From the NCBI GenBank assembly GCA_002410325.1, contig DHRK01000007.1, positions 259,653 through 301,767 of the forward strand: 42,115 nucleotides of DNA, read 5' to 3'. Origin of the DNA: Syntrophomonas sp. UBA5314. Lineage in GTDB: Bacteria; Bacillota; Syntrophomonadia; Syntrophomonadales; Syntrophomonadaceae. A program made the translations under genes and the position numbers. A model generated the notes under the pieces. It did not search any database, was not told where the DNA came from, and saw only the letters and a list, made by a program, of their open reading frames with translations. This document shows, piece after piece, positions 8,372 to 16,661 of the stretch; position 1 is the first letter of the stretch, and every line of letters starts with the position of its first letter.

Positions 8372-8402
8372 GGAAAAGACCCAGGCGATAGACCTGGGCC
8401 TT
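8372..8402 (-). terminator. Rho-independent terminator of the zinc-ribbon/small-protein operon
   Basis: On the minus strand GGCCCAGG and CCTGGGTC form a stem with a 7-base loop, followed by TTTTCC. It lies 33 bases after the stop of the small gene 8435-8605. The 140 bases between it and the gene ending at 8232 hold nothing I can identify. Confidence 0.7.
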
Positions 8403-8434
8403 AGCTGTTTCTCTTGTGTGCCGTTGTAAAATAT

Positions 8435-8605
8435 TTATCCCTGAACCATATTAGATCCCAAATGCTCCTTCAACCAACAACTACGGTTGGGGTCTTTCTC
8501 AATGAAACTAACATCGTAACCACTTTTTTTCAGCATCTGAGCCAAATTGTAAATTCTATCCAAATCGTATTTCACTCGGCCACCCCAACTAACGATTACG
8601 TGCAT
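8435..8605 (-). CDS. Small protein of 56 residues downstream of a zinc-ribbon gene
   Basis: A short reading frame beginning MHVIVSWGGRVKYD and ending at TAA. AAGGAAG lies nine bases before its ATG, 17 bases after the zinc-ribbon gene's stop, and a terminator follows directly. The sequence (LDRIYNLAQMLKKSGYDVSF) predicts a small alpha/beta fold with a beta strand, an amphipathic helix and another strand, with a Cys-Trp near the end (RSCWLKEHLG). I do not recognise the family. Ribosome binding site, operon position and terminator together make it a credible gene. Confidence 0.65.
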   Translation of the reverse strand: MHVIVSWGGRVKYDLDRIYNLAQMLKKSGYDVSFIEKDPNRSCWLKEHLGSNMVQG

Positions 8606-8622
8606 TTATAACACTTCCTTGT

Positions 8623-8937
8623 CTACCAACTGGTTCTTCTCGATTGGGGTTTGTAGCAGTCTCTGCAATAGACCGGTCTATCACCACTTGGCTGAAAAGG
8701 TAAACTCGTTTCTTTCCCACAAGTAGAACAAACTGCCGAATACATCTGACGGTCAGATTGGCCGTAACCTCCGCCGCCACGATTTCCTCTTAATTGTGCC
8801 TTGCGAGCGGAACGGCATTCCGGACATCTGCCGGGCTCATTTTCAAAACCCTTCTCGGCATAGAATTCCTGTTCCGCGACAGTAAAAGAAAAACCACTTC
8901 CGCAATCTTTACAGGTTAAAATTTTGTCAGATAACAT
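8623..8937 (-). CDS. Zinc-ribbon domain protein
   Basis: A 104-residue protein with two cysteine clusters. The first is CKDCGSGF ... CPECRSARK (Cys-x2-Cys, then Cys-x2-Cys, residues 9-42), typical of the probable zinc-binding zf-trcl domain. The second is CSTCGK ... YCRDCY near the C-terminus. A glycine/arginine linker (RGNRGGGGYGQ) joins them. Proteins of this build are widespread in anaerobic Firmicutes and Chloroflexi and their role is not defined; nucleic-acid binding is plausible. The ribosome binding site AGGAGG lies eight bases upstream of the start. It is first in a two-gene operon with the small protein at 8435-8605. Confidence 0.85.
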   Translation of the reverse strand: MLSDKILTCKDCGSGFSFTVAEQEFYAEKGFENEPGRCPECRSARKAQLRGNRGGGGYGQSDRQMYSAVCSTCGKETSLPFQPSGDRPVYCRDCYKPQSRRTSW

Positions 8938-9125
8938 AAAAATGACCTCCTATTATTTTTGCCAATATCAAGGGAATACTCTGTCATTCGTTACTCCCCC
9001 AACTCGAGCAATCAGGAAGGTCAGTTTATTCACAGGCTATTAAGCTATAGAGAGTATACTTGATAGCTCCTGAAAATGCAAATATTTATGGGGTTTTCAT
9101 CAACGTTTCCAGTGTAAACCCTACG

Positions 9126-9494
9126 CTATTCTTTAGCATCCACTATTCTACCGATACTGATCTCTTTATACCAAATTTCCAAAGTTGCAGGCCACATGTA
9201 AACCTTACAAGTATGGTATTGCACACCTTCATAATCCATTTGTCCGGTTTTTACTTGTTGAAGGAAGTAGGGCGATTTGCCGTTTTCCCAATCCTCACTA
9301 GCCCACAATTTGTCGTATCCTACCCAATGGTCAAAGATCACTCTGTAACAGTGATTAAACTTAATTGAAACATTGCCTTCTTCTGCCTCATAAACCAGGG
9401 TGACTTCGTCCATGAAATGAGAACTATTTAGCTCAAGAACACGCGCATCCAGATAATCAAGCTTATCGATTTGAATCTGTATTCTACTATTCAA
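9126..9494 (-). CDS. Hypothetical soluble protein
   Basis: A 122-residue protein I do not recognise. It is rich in aromatic residues and predicted beta strands (DEVTLVYEAEEGNVSIKF, YHTCKVYMWPATLEIWYKEI), with no signal peptide or membrane segment. The start is TTG with GGGGAGGG six bases upstream; no in-frame ATG has a comparable site. It stands alone on the minus strand just downstream of the glycosyltransferase, 29 bases after that gene's stop, so read-through from it is likely. The 190 bases between its end and the zinc-ribbon gene show nothing clear. Confidence 0.65.
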   Translation of the reverse strand: MNSRIQIQIDKLDYLDARVLELNSSHFMDEVTLVYEAEEGNVSIKFNHCYRVIFDHWVGYDKLWASEDWENGKSPYFLQQVKTGQMDYEGVQYHTCKVYMWPATLEIWYKEISIGRIVDAKE

Positions 9495-9523
9495 GGTGAT
9501 CCCTCCCCTAGGCGGAAAGCAGC

Positions 9524-10675
9524 TTATATGGCAACTACTTTAGTTTTGAGAATACTTTCAGCCAGCATTACATATTGCCCGGCAATATATGGCCACTTAA
9601 TTTTCCCCCCCAGTTTTGCGGCTCGCTGCTCCAATATAATCTTGAGAAATGGTTCAGAGAGAATACGGTTGATCAATTCCGCGAGGGACTCGGCGGTTGC
9701 ATCAGGTGACACCAATCCTCTTTGTCCTTTTGCCACCATTTCTTTAGCATAAAGATAGGGTGTGGAGACAATAGCTCTTCCACAGCCTAAAGCATAAGCT
9801 AGCGTCCCGCTGATAGCCTGATCTGCTTGCGGATAAGGGCTTAAGTAAATGTCGGTCATATAGAGGTAATCCCCCAGTTCTTCAGGCTCCAGGAAACGAT
9901 TTACGAATCTCACATTATCCTGCAGGCCCAATGTTATCACCAGATCTGTCAGCATCCCTCTGTATTGTTCTCCTTCATGTTTAACCAGCATAGGATGGGT
10001 TCTGCCCACAATCAAATACATTAAGTTTCTATGCTGTGTAACTAATTCTTTCAATGTCCTAATACCGATTTCTATCCCCTTACCGGGTCCGATCAACCCA
10101 AAAGTGGTTACTAGTTCCTTACCCCAAAAACCATATTCCTGTTTTAACAGATGCCGATCTTTTTTTTGAAATGCAGGTACGCCATGATGAATAACATATA
10201 CTTTCTCCGGTGCTGCCTCATAGATCTGAGATGCTAACGCAGCGGAAGTTCTGGTCATAGAGACGACAGCAACTGATTGCTGGCATAGATTGCGCAAAAC
10301 AGTCCTTTGGTTAACTGTGGGGACAGGCAGTACAGTATGAGTAACAAGCACGAAAGGCTTTTTTAGACATTTTGTAAAGTCCAATAAGTAATTCCCGTCT
10401 GTACCACCATAGATGCCATATTCATGTTGAACAATCACTAGATCAATACTCGTGTTTTCATTAATGGCGTTTGCTGTTTTGGCATAGTCTATTTTTTGAT
10501 CCCGTCTCATAACGTATGATACTTCGTTGGGATAATCATAGGTATAGTGGGGATCGGATACCGCTGCGATAGAAATGCTCTCCCCTAACTTTTTCAGATT
10601 ATCCATTAAATCTTTAGAGAAAGATGCAATTCCGCAGTGCTGCGGTGGATACGTGCCAACGTTTAGTATATTCAT
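9524..10675 (-). CDS. Glycosyltransferase, GT-B fold (GT4-like)
   Basis: A 383-residue cytoplasmic glycosyltransferase. The N-terminal Rossmann half begins MNILNVGTYPPQHCGIASF, where the GIASF motif marks GT4-like enzymes. The C-terminal half carries LIGPGKGIEIGIRTL, NVRFVNRFLEPEEL and DIYLSPYPQADQAISGTLAYALGCGRAIVST, the usual nucleotide-sugar site. I start it at the internal ATG 10,675 because AAAGGA lies at the right distance and the fold begins there; an upstream start at 10,708 would add 11 unlikely residues. Divergent from the toroid/ManC genes and probably part of the same GDP-mannose-dependent polysaccharide or glycoside pathway (inferred). Confidence 0.88.
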   Translation of the reverse strand: MNILNVGTYPPQHCGIASFSKDLMDNLKKLGESISIAAVSDPHYTYDYPNEVSYVMRRDQKIDYAKTANAINENTSIDLVIVQHEYGIYGGTDGNYLLDFTKCLKKPFVLVTHTVLPVPTVNQRTVLRNLCQQSVAVVSMTRTSAALASQIYEAAPEKVYVIHHGVPAFQKKDRHLLKQEYGFWGKELVTTFGLIGPGKGIEIGIRTLKELVTQHRNLMYLIVGRTHPMLVKHEGEQYRGMLTDLVITLGLQDNVRFVNRFLEPEELGDYLYMTDIYLSPYPQADQAISGTLAYALGCGRAIVSTPYLYAKEMVAKGQRGLVSPDATAESLAELINRILSEPFLKIILEQRAAKLGGKIKWPYIAGQYVMLAESILKTKVVAI

Positions 10676-11214
10676 ATATAGTCCTTTCTCGGAGGTGAAA
10701 ATCACCAAATACTATTAGTTAATTATTGGAGGATTAACAATCGCGCACAAATCAAATCCTCAACTTTTGGCAGCGCCCTAACCGACTCTTGTAACATAAT
10801 AGTATCAACCAGTGAAGTCGATACCTGCTTTACATAAAACAAAGAATCAGGAGCACAATTACCGCACTGCCCTCACCTGGGAGTCCGTTTTTTGCCACAC
10901 CTCCTATATTGTTGAGAGCTTACTTGCAGCAAATCGAGAAAAGATTTATGCCGATCGGTTCTCAGGAATTTTAATAATGCCCCTCTTGTTTCAGATGGGC
11001 TGAGGGAGAAAAAGAAGAGATTGCGAATTGTCATTTACATTTTTTTCCTGTGTTTATTATACCGCTTATTTCGTGAAATGTATACTTTTTGTACCTTGAT
11101 CAAACCGGATGCTTACTCTCAATTCGACGAGTCAACAGAATTTTCGTATTCTGGTGAAATTGGCTACTGCTTCTGACAAATACTGTTTAGAAAACATGAT
11201 ATCTTAGTATTTGC

Positions 11215-11242
11215 TTGTATATTCCGAAAACAAGTCTATAAT
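11215..11242 (+). promoter_or_regulatory. Candidate sigma-A promoter in the 900-base intergenic region
   Basis: TTGTAT, a 16-base spacer and TATAAT lie about 390 bases upstream of the plus-strand gene at 11,636. The region 10,709-11,635 otherwise shows no convincing reading frame on either strand, no aptamer I can name and no strong terminator. The promoter could give a long leader or an unseen small RNA. Confidence 0.4.
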
Positions 11243-11635
11243 TATAAGTACATTAACAAATCTTGGTATTTACCGTTCTTTCTTTCATTTCTATTCTTTC
11301 CAAGTCGCAGCTTAAATGTGCACCATAGTGCTCTGGTAAGCTGGATTTATCCGCTTTTGTAAGCAATCCCTATGGTTGGAATTGAGACGTGGATAACAAG
11401 GTCTAGTTGTTTCGGCATTCTTTTCTCAGTCAATGAGGCAAGTGAATGAATAGTACTTCATTCTAAGAGCCGGAACTAGCAGCCTGTAAGGCCATAGTTC
11501 AGGCAACTCATCAGACTCTGCACCAATGCAAATGGAAGGTTTGGTGCTTGTCGTTATTTAGCCGGCTGAACTACTGGCGGTTTTTTGGGGGGATATCCAG
11601 ACGCATCAAGAAACAGATTCGGGGAGGGATAATAT

Positions 11636-12703
11636 ATGGATATAAATAACAGACCCTTTGATACCGCGCATATCTTTCGGATGACTGATGATACAGGAAT
11701 GCTCCAACATGCTCGGTTTAGCATCCCCGATTTAGATAAAGGGTACACCACCGATGATAATGCCCGGGCGCTGATAATGGCAGTGATGCTTTATGAGAGC
11801 CTTCCGAAGGCCGCCTATATCTCGATAGTTTACGGCTATCTAGCCTTTGTCCTATATGCTCAAAATGAATGTGGCGGGTTCCGAAACTTTATGACATACA
11901 GTCGGCAATTTACTGAAGATGAAGGATCAGAGGATTGTTTTGGACGTTGTATATGGGCTTTGGGGTACACACTGGCTTCCCCGGCTATGCCTGCCGGGAT
12001 AAAAAGAGCGTGCGCTGACGCTCTCAAATGCGCTCTGTCTCGTGTTCCAGCCATCACCAGTTTGCGCGGGCAAGCATATACGATAATCGGACTTGACTTG
12101 CTTGGCGGCAATGACGCCAGGTGCTTTATGCCAGCTCTGTCCCGGTCACTTCTCCAGCAATTTGATCTATACGCTGAAAATGAGTGGCACTGGTTTGAGG
12201 ATAAGCTTACTTACGCCAATGCGGTGCTGCCATGGGCTTTGTTCGTAGCTTACCGTCACCTCGGGCAGGAGAAATTATTGCGTACAGCGCGAAAAAGCCT
12301 GGATTTTCTGGACCGGATTACGTTTCGCAACGGCTACTTTCAGGCCATTGGCTGTAAAGGTTGGATGATGCGAGGAGCGAAACCGGCACAGTTTGACGAA
12401 CAACCAATTGAAGCATGCGCATCTGCACTGACCCACTTAGCTGCTTATGATGTTAGTGGGGATGCAGCGATGCTAGAGCTGGCACGTTGGAGTCTTGCCT
12501 GGTATTGGGGTAAAAACTCTTGTGGTAAAAGTTTGATTGATGAAGAAACCGGGGGATGCTGCGACGGCATCACAGCAGACGGAATCAACCAGAACCAGGG
12601 GGCGGAAAGCATCGTTGGTTATTGCATTGCTAGTCTGTCTATAGGAAGATATAAGGCTGTCGACTCTAGTCTCGGTTTTGAAAGAAAGGTGAGCATCCAA
12701 TGA
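11636..12703 (+). CDS. Alpha/alpha-toroid carbohydrate-active protein
   Basis: A 355-residue protein with repeated helical hairpins. Family landmarks are DKGYTTDDNARALI near residue 40, GGFRNFMTYSRQFTEDEGSEDCFGRCIWALGY near 95-120, and ENEWHWFEDKLTYANAVLPWAL near 180. Related domains occur alone or fused to GT4 glycosyltransferases and are thought to be six-hairpin glycosidase-like. The acidic clusters (TDD, EGSED, WFED) are candidate catalytic residues. The ribosome binding site GGGGAGGG lies seven bases before the ATG. The stop overlaps the manC start by four bases (ATGA), so translation is coupled. No signal peptide. The exact activity is unknown. Confidence 0.75.
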   Translation: MDINNRPFDTAHIFRMTDDTGMLQHARFSIPDLDKGYTTDDNARALIMAVMLYESLPKAAYISIVYGYLAFVLYAQNECGGFRNFMTYSRQFTEDEGSEDCFGRCIWALGYTLASPAMPAGIKRACADALKCALSRVPAITSLRGQAYTIIGLDLLGGNDARCFMPALSRSLLQQFDLYAENEWHWFEDKLTYANAVLPWALFVAYRHLGQEKLLRTARKSLDFLDRITFRNGYFQAIGCKGWMMRGAKPAQFDEQPIEACASALTHLAAYDVSGDAAMLELARWSLAWYWGKNSCGKSLIDEETGGCCDGITADGINQNQGAESIVGYCIASLSIGRYKAVDSSLGFERKVSIQ

Positions 12704-14118
12704 AAATAATTATCCTTGCCGGCGGCGGAGGAAGCCGTTTGTTTCCGCTTTCGCGCACCAGTTATCCCAAACAGTTTCTTAAACTAAATGGGGAGAAATC
12801 TCTGCTGGCCCAGACAATTGGCCGTTTCTTAGATCTGGTTAATCCATCCGATATAGTCATAGTTACCAACTATGACTATGTTCAGCTTGTATTAGCAGAG
12901 CTTGTCGATGCCCAGGCGCAGGAGGCTCATATTTTGTTGGAACCGGTAGCGCGCAACACAGCCCCGGCCATCGCATATGCAGTTAGGTATTGCATCGACA
13001 AACTGGGCTGTAAAGAGGACGAAGTGATGTTTGTAACACCATCCGATCACCTCATCAGCCCGTTGGAGATGTTTGCTGAGAATGTACGCGGGGCGGTTGG
13101 CATGGCGGAGTCTCACAAGATTGTCACACTTGGCATACAGCCCAATAGTCCGGAAACTGGCTATGGCTACATCAAGTCTGGCCAACCATTTGCTAGCGGC
13201 TTTAACGTTGATTCGTTCCATGAGAAGCCTGACCTGTCAACAGCAAAGGCCTACCTGGCCGAAGGTGGTTTTTATTGGAACTCAGGTATGTTCGCGTTTA
13301 CGATTGCCTGTTTTCTTGAAGAATTACGAGCCTATCGTTGGGATCTTTACGCGTTGGCGCACAAAGGGCTAGAGAAGATGCGAGAAAATTTTAGCAATAG
13401 CCCAAATATCTCCTTCGATTATGCCGTAGTCGAGAAATCCCAGCAAGTAGTGATGCTGCCACTTACATCTGAATGGACCGACATCGGTTCATGGGACGCT
13501 GTTTATGACGTGATGGAAAAAGATACAGACGGCAATGCCGTCCTGGGGGACTGCCTTCCTATGGATTGCACAAACACTCTAATGTTGGGGCATAGCCGTA
13601 TGATTGCCGGCATCGGCCTCGAAGACATACTGATTGTTGAAACAGGTGACGTTATCGTTGTAGCTAAAAAGGGCCAGTCACAGAAAGTGAAAGATCTGGT
13701 AAGCGAACTCAAGGCGAATATGCGATCGGAAGCTGACGAGCATATAACCGTCTATCGTCCCTGGGGGTCGTATACCATACTGAGCTCCGGACAGGGGTTT
13801 AAGATAAAAAAGATCGTCGTCAACCCGGGGCAGATACTCAGCCTGCAGATGCATAATCACCGCAGTGAGCACTGGATCGTTCTCAGCGGTATAGCAGAGG
13901 TAACAATAGGTTCAACCCAACATAGTATATATGAGAATGAGAGCGTTTTTGTGCCGCAGACAGCCAAGCACCGCCTGGAGAATAAAGGTATATTGCCGCT
14001 GGTAATCATTGAGGTGCAGGCTGGTAGTTATTTGGAGGAGGATGATATAGTCCGATTTGAAGATATTTATGGTCGCCAGGATTCGGACCATGCCAATAGG
14101 ATCGCCGTAGATCTATAG
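12700..14118 (+). CDS. manC: Mannose-1-phosphate guanylyltransferase / mannose-6-phosphate isomerase
   Basis: A 472-residue bifunctional enzyme that makes GDP-mannose from mannose-1-phosphate and GTP and interconverts fructose- and mannose-6-phosphate. The N-terminal nucleotidyltransferase domain shows the signature GGGGSRLFPLSRTSYPKQFL, then VTPSDHLI and FHEKPD. The C-terminal cupin (about 350-465) carries the type II isomerase motif QMHNHRSEHWIVLSG, with the metal-binding His and Glu. The length matches the family (about 470). Start ATG overlaps the upstream toroid gene's stop by four bases. It supplies the sugar donor probably used by the glycosyltransferase at 9524-10,675. Confidence 0.95.
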   Translation: MKIIILAGGGGSRLFPLSRTSYPKQFLKLNGEKSLLAQTIGRFLDLVNPSDIVIVTNYDYVQLVLAELVDAQAQEAHILLEPVARNTAPAIAYAVRYCIDKLGCKEDEVMFVTPSDHLISPLEMFAENVRGAVGMAESHKIVTLGIQPNSPETGYGYIKSGQPFASGFNVDSFHEKPDLSTAKAYLAEGGFYWNSGMFAFTIACFLEELRAYRWDLYALAHKGLEKMRENFSNSPNISFDYAVVEKSQQVVMLPLTSEWTDIGSWDAVYDVMEKDTDGNAVLGDCLPMDCTNTLMLGHSRMIAGIGLEDILIVETGDVIVVAKKGQSQKVKDLVSELKANMRSEADEHITVYRPWGSYTILSSGQGFKIKKIVVNPGQILSLQMHNHRSEHWIVLSGIAEVTIGSTQHSIYENESVFVPQTAKHRLENKGILPLVIIEVQAGSYLEEDDIVRFEDIYGRQDSDHANRIAVDL

Positions 14119-14215
14119 CTCCGGTCTTTGAAATACCAGTATTAGTTCATGAAAGTGTAGAACTTCTAATAGAGCCATTTGATAAGTTATGGATCCAGTA
14201 AAAGGAGGAAGAAAT

Positions 14216-14797
14216 ATGGAGCGCAAAGAGGAGTATATATTAAAGTTGAAGAGTGAACTTGCCGATGTGGGGATCGAGATTGAGAAATTGATTGCCAGAA
14301 GTGATAAAGTTGCAGTTGAAATCAAACAGGCTTATGATGGCCTTGAAACCGCCTTACAAACCAAACAGTTATTAACAAAAGCAACTGTTATTGAATCAAT
14401 GTCAGTGGATGAAGTCTGGGATTTAGTCTGGAGTAACGTCTGGAATGCAGTTGAGGAGTTCGATGGCAAAACACCAACGGAGGTAAAGCAGCACTATAAA
14501 GAGGTGGAACCTGCTCTAAAGCTTAAGCAACTAGAGCTACAGGTAGAACTTCATGAATCAGTATTGTCCGTTGATGAAGTACTTATTGAAATATGGAATG
14601 AAGTATGGGATGCATTCTGGCATGTTGTTGAGGAAGTAGATAGCGAAGCAGCGATAAAGATTAAGCAGATTGGCGTCGAGCTTGAAGGTCTAGAGCTTAA
14701 TCAGTCAACGTTACAAGCGAAACTTCACGAAGTATTAACCATGGGTGATGAAGTCTGGAATGTATCTAAGGAAATAACTAAAGCAATAGTTGAATGA
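14216..14797 (+). CDS. Repeat-containing acidic helical (coiled-coil) protein
   Basis: A 193-residue, acidic, almost wholly helical protein. After an N-terminal coiled coil (EEYILKLKSELADVGIEIEKL) come two full and one partial repeat of about 55 residues. Each contains a K-Q-x-L/heptad stretch and then a Trp-rich stretch: SVDEVWDLVWSNVWNAVEE, SVDEVLIEIWNEVWDAFWHVVEE and MGDEVWNVSKE. The N-terminal part resembles cyanobacterial Sll1863-like stress proteins, but the assignment is weak. The ATG at 14,216 with AAAGGAGG eight bases upstream is preferred to an in-frame start at 14,189. No signal or membrane segment. It is the last gene before the tRNA fragment. Confidence 0.7.
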   Translation: MERKEEYILKLKSELADVGIEIEKLIARSDKVAVEIKQAYDGLETALQTKQLLTKATVIESMSVDEVWDLVWSNVWNAVEEFDGKTPTEVKQHYKEVEPALKLKQLELQVELHESVLSVDEVLIEIWNEVWDAFWHVVEEVDSEAAIKIKQIGVELEGLELNQSTLQAKLHEVLTMGDEVWNVSKEITKAIVE

Positions 14798-14895
14798 TTA
14801 AATCAGTAGGAAATCCGATCTCCCATACTCTTCCCAGGCAAGCTGGTTTGGGTAAACTTCTCTAATCGGCGAAACTCTCATTTTAGTACCGGTAT

Positions 14896-14917
14896 AAACG
14901 ATGCCAAAACGATGCCC
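14896..14917 (+). repeat. Tandem 10-bp direct repeat, candidate integrase arm sites
   Basis: AAACGATGCC occurs twice with a 12-base period, 120-140 bases inside the tRNA-Lys fragment. Short direct repeats at this distance are typical of arm-type binding sites for tyrosine integrases at an att site. The assignment is by position only. Confidence 0.45.
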
Positions 14918-15035
14918 AAATTTCAAAAAACACAGCAAAATAGATGAACTGAACGTTTCCAATCGAAGACATAAAATCCCTATATATCCGTAATTCCAGG
15001 CACTATGGAAAAGTAGAAAAACACCTCATGGCAAA

Positions 15036-15081
15036 ACTCTTAATCAGAAGGTTGTAGGTTCGATTCCTACATGGCCCACCA
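15036..15081 (+). other. 3' fragment of tRNA-Lys(CTT), candidate attachment site
   Basis: From the anticodon loop (CTCTTAA, anticodon CTT at 15,039-15,041) to the encoded CCA (15,079-15,081) this is a canonical tRNA-Lys 3' part. The T stem GTAGG/CCTAC encloses TTCGATT, and the acceptor strand ATGGCCC-A-CCA follows. The sequence upstream does not form the 5' half: no D arm, no matching acceptor strand, and the left anticodon stem cannot pair. It is therefore not a functional tRNA. Tyrosine integrases often recombine at the anticodon or T loop and leave such 3' duplications at the distal end of an element. The intact tRNA would lie outside the window to the left. Confidence 0.8.
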
Positions 15082-15094
15082 TAAAAAGTAAAGG

Positions 15095-15120
15095 AACCAC
15101 GCAGGTTTGCGTGGTTTTTT
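15095..15120 (+). terminator. Rho-independent terminator after the tRNA-Lys fragment
   Basis: AACCACGCA and TGCGTGGTT form a 9-bp stem with a GGTT loop, followed by TTTT. It starts 14 bases after the CCA end, as expected for the original tRNA transcript's terminator. Positions 15,121-15,345 hold no gene I can support. Confidence 0.85.
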
Positions 15121-15345
15121 GGTTGGTATAAAATTGGCGCTCGTTCGGCGCAGCGTAGCGTAGATCGATGGAGTGGGCGGACACCGAGCGGAAGATGCCC
15201 ATTAGGTATTAAAAAGGCATCTCCCTCCCTTCTTCTTACTAATCTATATATTTACTATATTTCTTGGGCGATTGGCAATATAAGGCATTTATTCCCTATA
15301 TATAGGCTTTTAACATATAGTCATAATATGAAGCTGTTAATGTCC

Positions 15346-15765
15346 TTATATATGATTCGTCTGGTTCAGGATTAAGAAACCTGATTGGAATCGGCAGATC
15401 TTCGCCCATATAAGCACGGCTATTATTGGAGCGACTTGTTTGTATACCGAATGTTTAAGCCGCGCTCCGAATACAACGTACGCGGCAACTCCGTGTATAT
15501 CAGTAATATAAAGGCCAGAGCTACTCTGGTTATTGCTTGTTCCATTTTCTGGCGCATCATCTCCTCGGCCTCCAGCCAAAAGGTTCACTACCTCTACAAA
15601 TGCGCTCCAAGGGAGTAAGTTTTTATTTACCTGGTTGCCCACTTTAATTCCGTTTTCCATTAGCTCCGCTTCGAGCCAACCGCCATTTAGCAATGGTATA
15701 TTGATAGAACTACCGACTTTATCGAACATGATTTTGATATCTTCAATTATTTTAGATGGGCTCAT
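15346..15765 (-). CDS. Hypothetical protein
   Basis: A 139-residue protein of unknown family. The N-terminal part (KIIEDIKIMFDKVG, LLNGGWLEAELMENGIKVGN, LLPWSAFVEVVNLLAG) looks like a small alpha/beta domain. A low-complexity polar linker (GDDAPENGTSNNQSSSG) leads to a C-terminal segment, SVYKQVAPIIAVLIWAKIC, which is hydrophobic but probably not a membrane helix. The ATG at 15,765 with GGGAGGAG seven bases upstream is preferred to one 48 bases earlier. It stands alone between the tRNA fragment and the GNAT gene. The gap 15,766-16,030 shows only AT-rich sequence. Confidence 0.6.
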   Translation of the reverse strand: MSPSKIIEDIKIMFDKVGSSINIPLLNGGWLEAELMENGIKVGNQVNKNLLPWSAFVEVVNLLAGGRGDDAPENGTSNNQSSSGLYITDIHGVAAYVVFGARLKHSVYKQVAPIIAVLIWAKICRFQSGFLILNQTNHI

Positions 15766-16030
15766 ATCGTTCTCCTCCCAGCAGCGCTCAAACCATATTA
15801 GATTTCCTTTCAATCTTCGAACCTGATATAAAAATGGTAATCTTTCAATAAGTCTAAAACCTATTTGGTTAATAGTCTACATACTCGTAGGCTTATTTCA
15901 GCCTATTCTTCAGTAAGTGAAAACGGTGATGCCCAATTTTTTACTACATTTTAAAGTTATCCTTCTCTTTACAAAACCGCCCCGCAAATGTTACCATTAT
16001 ATACCATAAATATAAAGGAGTGGCTACTGT

Positions 16031-16618
16031 ATGGATATTACTTACCGTGACGCCCAAAATAGCGATTGTCCGATACTGGCTGAATTCATTTATTATGCCT
16101 CTGACGGTGTACTCGACTATCTGTTTAAAGACACTATTCCCGATATGACAGTAACGCAGCTGTTAACTTTTGGTTTGGAGGATGAACAAAGGTATAACTC
16201 TTATAAAGGAGTTATGGTTGCCGAGTATAAGCATAGTATTATTGGGATGATACAGGCTTACTCCAATATACATCACCGAATAGATGATGAAATGAGGTCC
16301 TTTATTCCAGGAGAAAGACTCGAACAGCTCAAAGAGTTTTATGATTCCAGAATTGATAATAGCTTTCTGATCAACGCTATGTACGTTGATGAAAAATTCC
16401 GTCGCAAAGGCATTGCCAACCAACTTATGGCAATGGTCAGGGAAGAAGCCCGATCCCTGGGTTTCGATAAACTCAGCCTGTTTGTTTTGTCAGATAATAC
16501 GCCTGCTCAAAAACTATATCATTCCAATGGCTTTAAAACCGTAAAAGAAATAGCATTTAATGATTCAGCAAAAGTTAATCATGAAGGTGGATTTACCTTA
16601 ATGGCTTGTGATATCTAA
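16031..16618 (+). CDS. GNAT-family N-acetyltransferase
   Basis: A 195-residue acyltransferase of the GNAT fold. Motif A, with acetyl-CoA binding, is visible as INAMYVDEKFRRKGIANQLMAMV (the R-R-K-G-I-A pyrophosphate loop), followed by LSLFVLSDNTPAQKLYHSNGFKTV, the usual motif B with Asn and Tyr. The N-terminal part (DITYRDAQNSDCPILAEFIYYA) matches the acceptor-binding half of the group. Substrate unknown. AAAGGAG lies about ten bases before the ATG. It is a single gene convergent with the minus-strand operon that follows. Confidence 0.9.
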   Translation: MDITYRDAQNSDCPILAEFIYYASDGVLDYLFKDTIPDMTVTQLLTFGLEDEQRYNSYKGVMVAEYKHSIIGMIQAYSNIHHRIDDEMRSFIPGERLEQLKEFYDSRIDNSFLINAMYVDEKFRRKGIANQLMAMVREEARSLGFDKLSLFVLSDNTPAQKLYHSNGFKTVKEIAFNDSAKVNHEGGFTLMACDI

Positions 16619-16661
16619 ACCAGCATCCTCTTACTTTTTGTTGTAAATTTTTTAATATTCT

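Noticed and set aside
10812..11003. A 63-residue plus-strand reading frame in the long gap
   Set aside because: No ribosome binding site, odd composition and no domain-like pattern.
15036..15081. A functional tRNA-Lys gene
   Set aside because: Only the 3' part from the anticodon loop is present; there is no D arm, 5' acceptor strand or pairing left anticodon stem.
15240..15420. Frameshifted extension of the minus-strand gene 15,346-15,765 (a second frame reads MGEDLPIPIRFLNPEP and on)
   Set aside because: The second frame has no ribosome binding site and is closed by a stop just upstream, while the main frame ends with a coherent segment (SVYKQVAPIIAVLIWAKIC). A frameshift cannot be argued without homologs.
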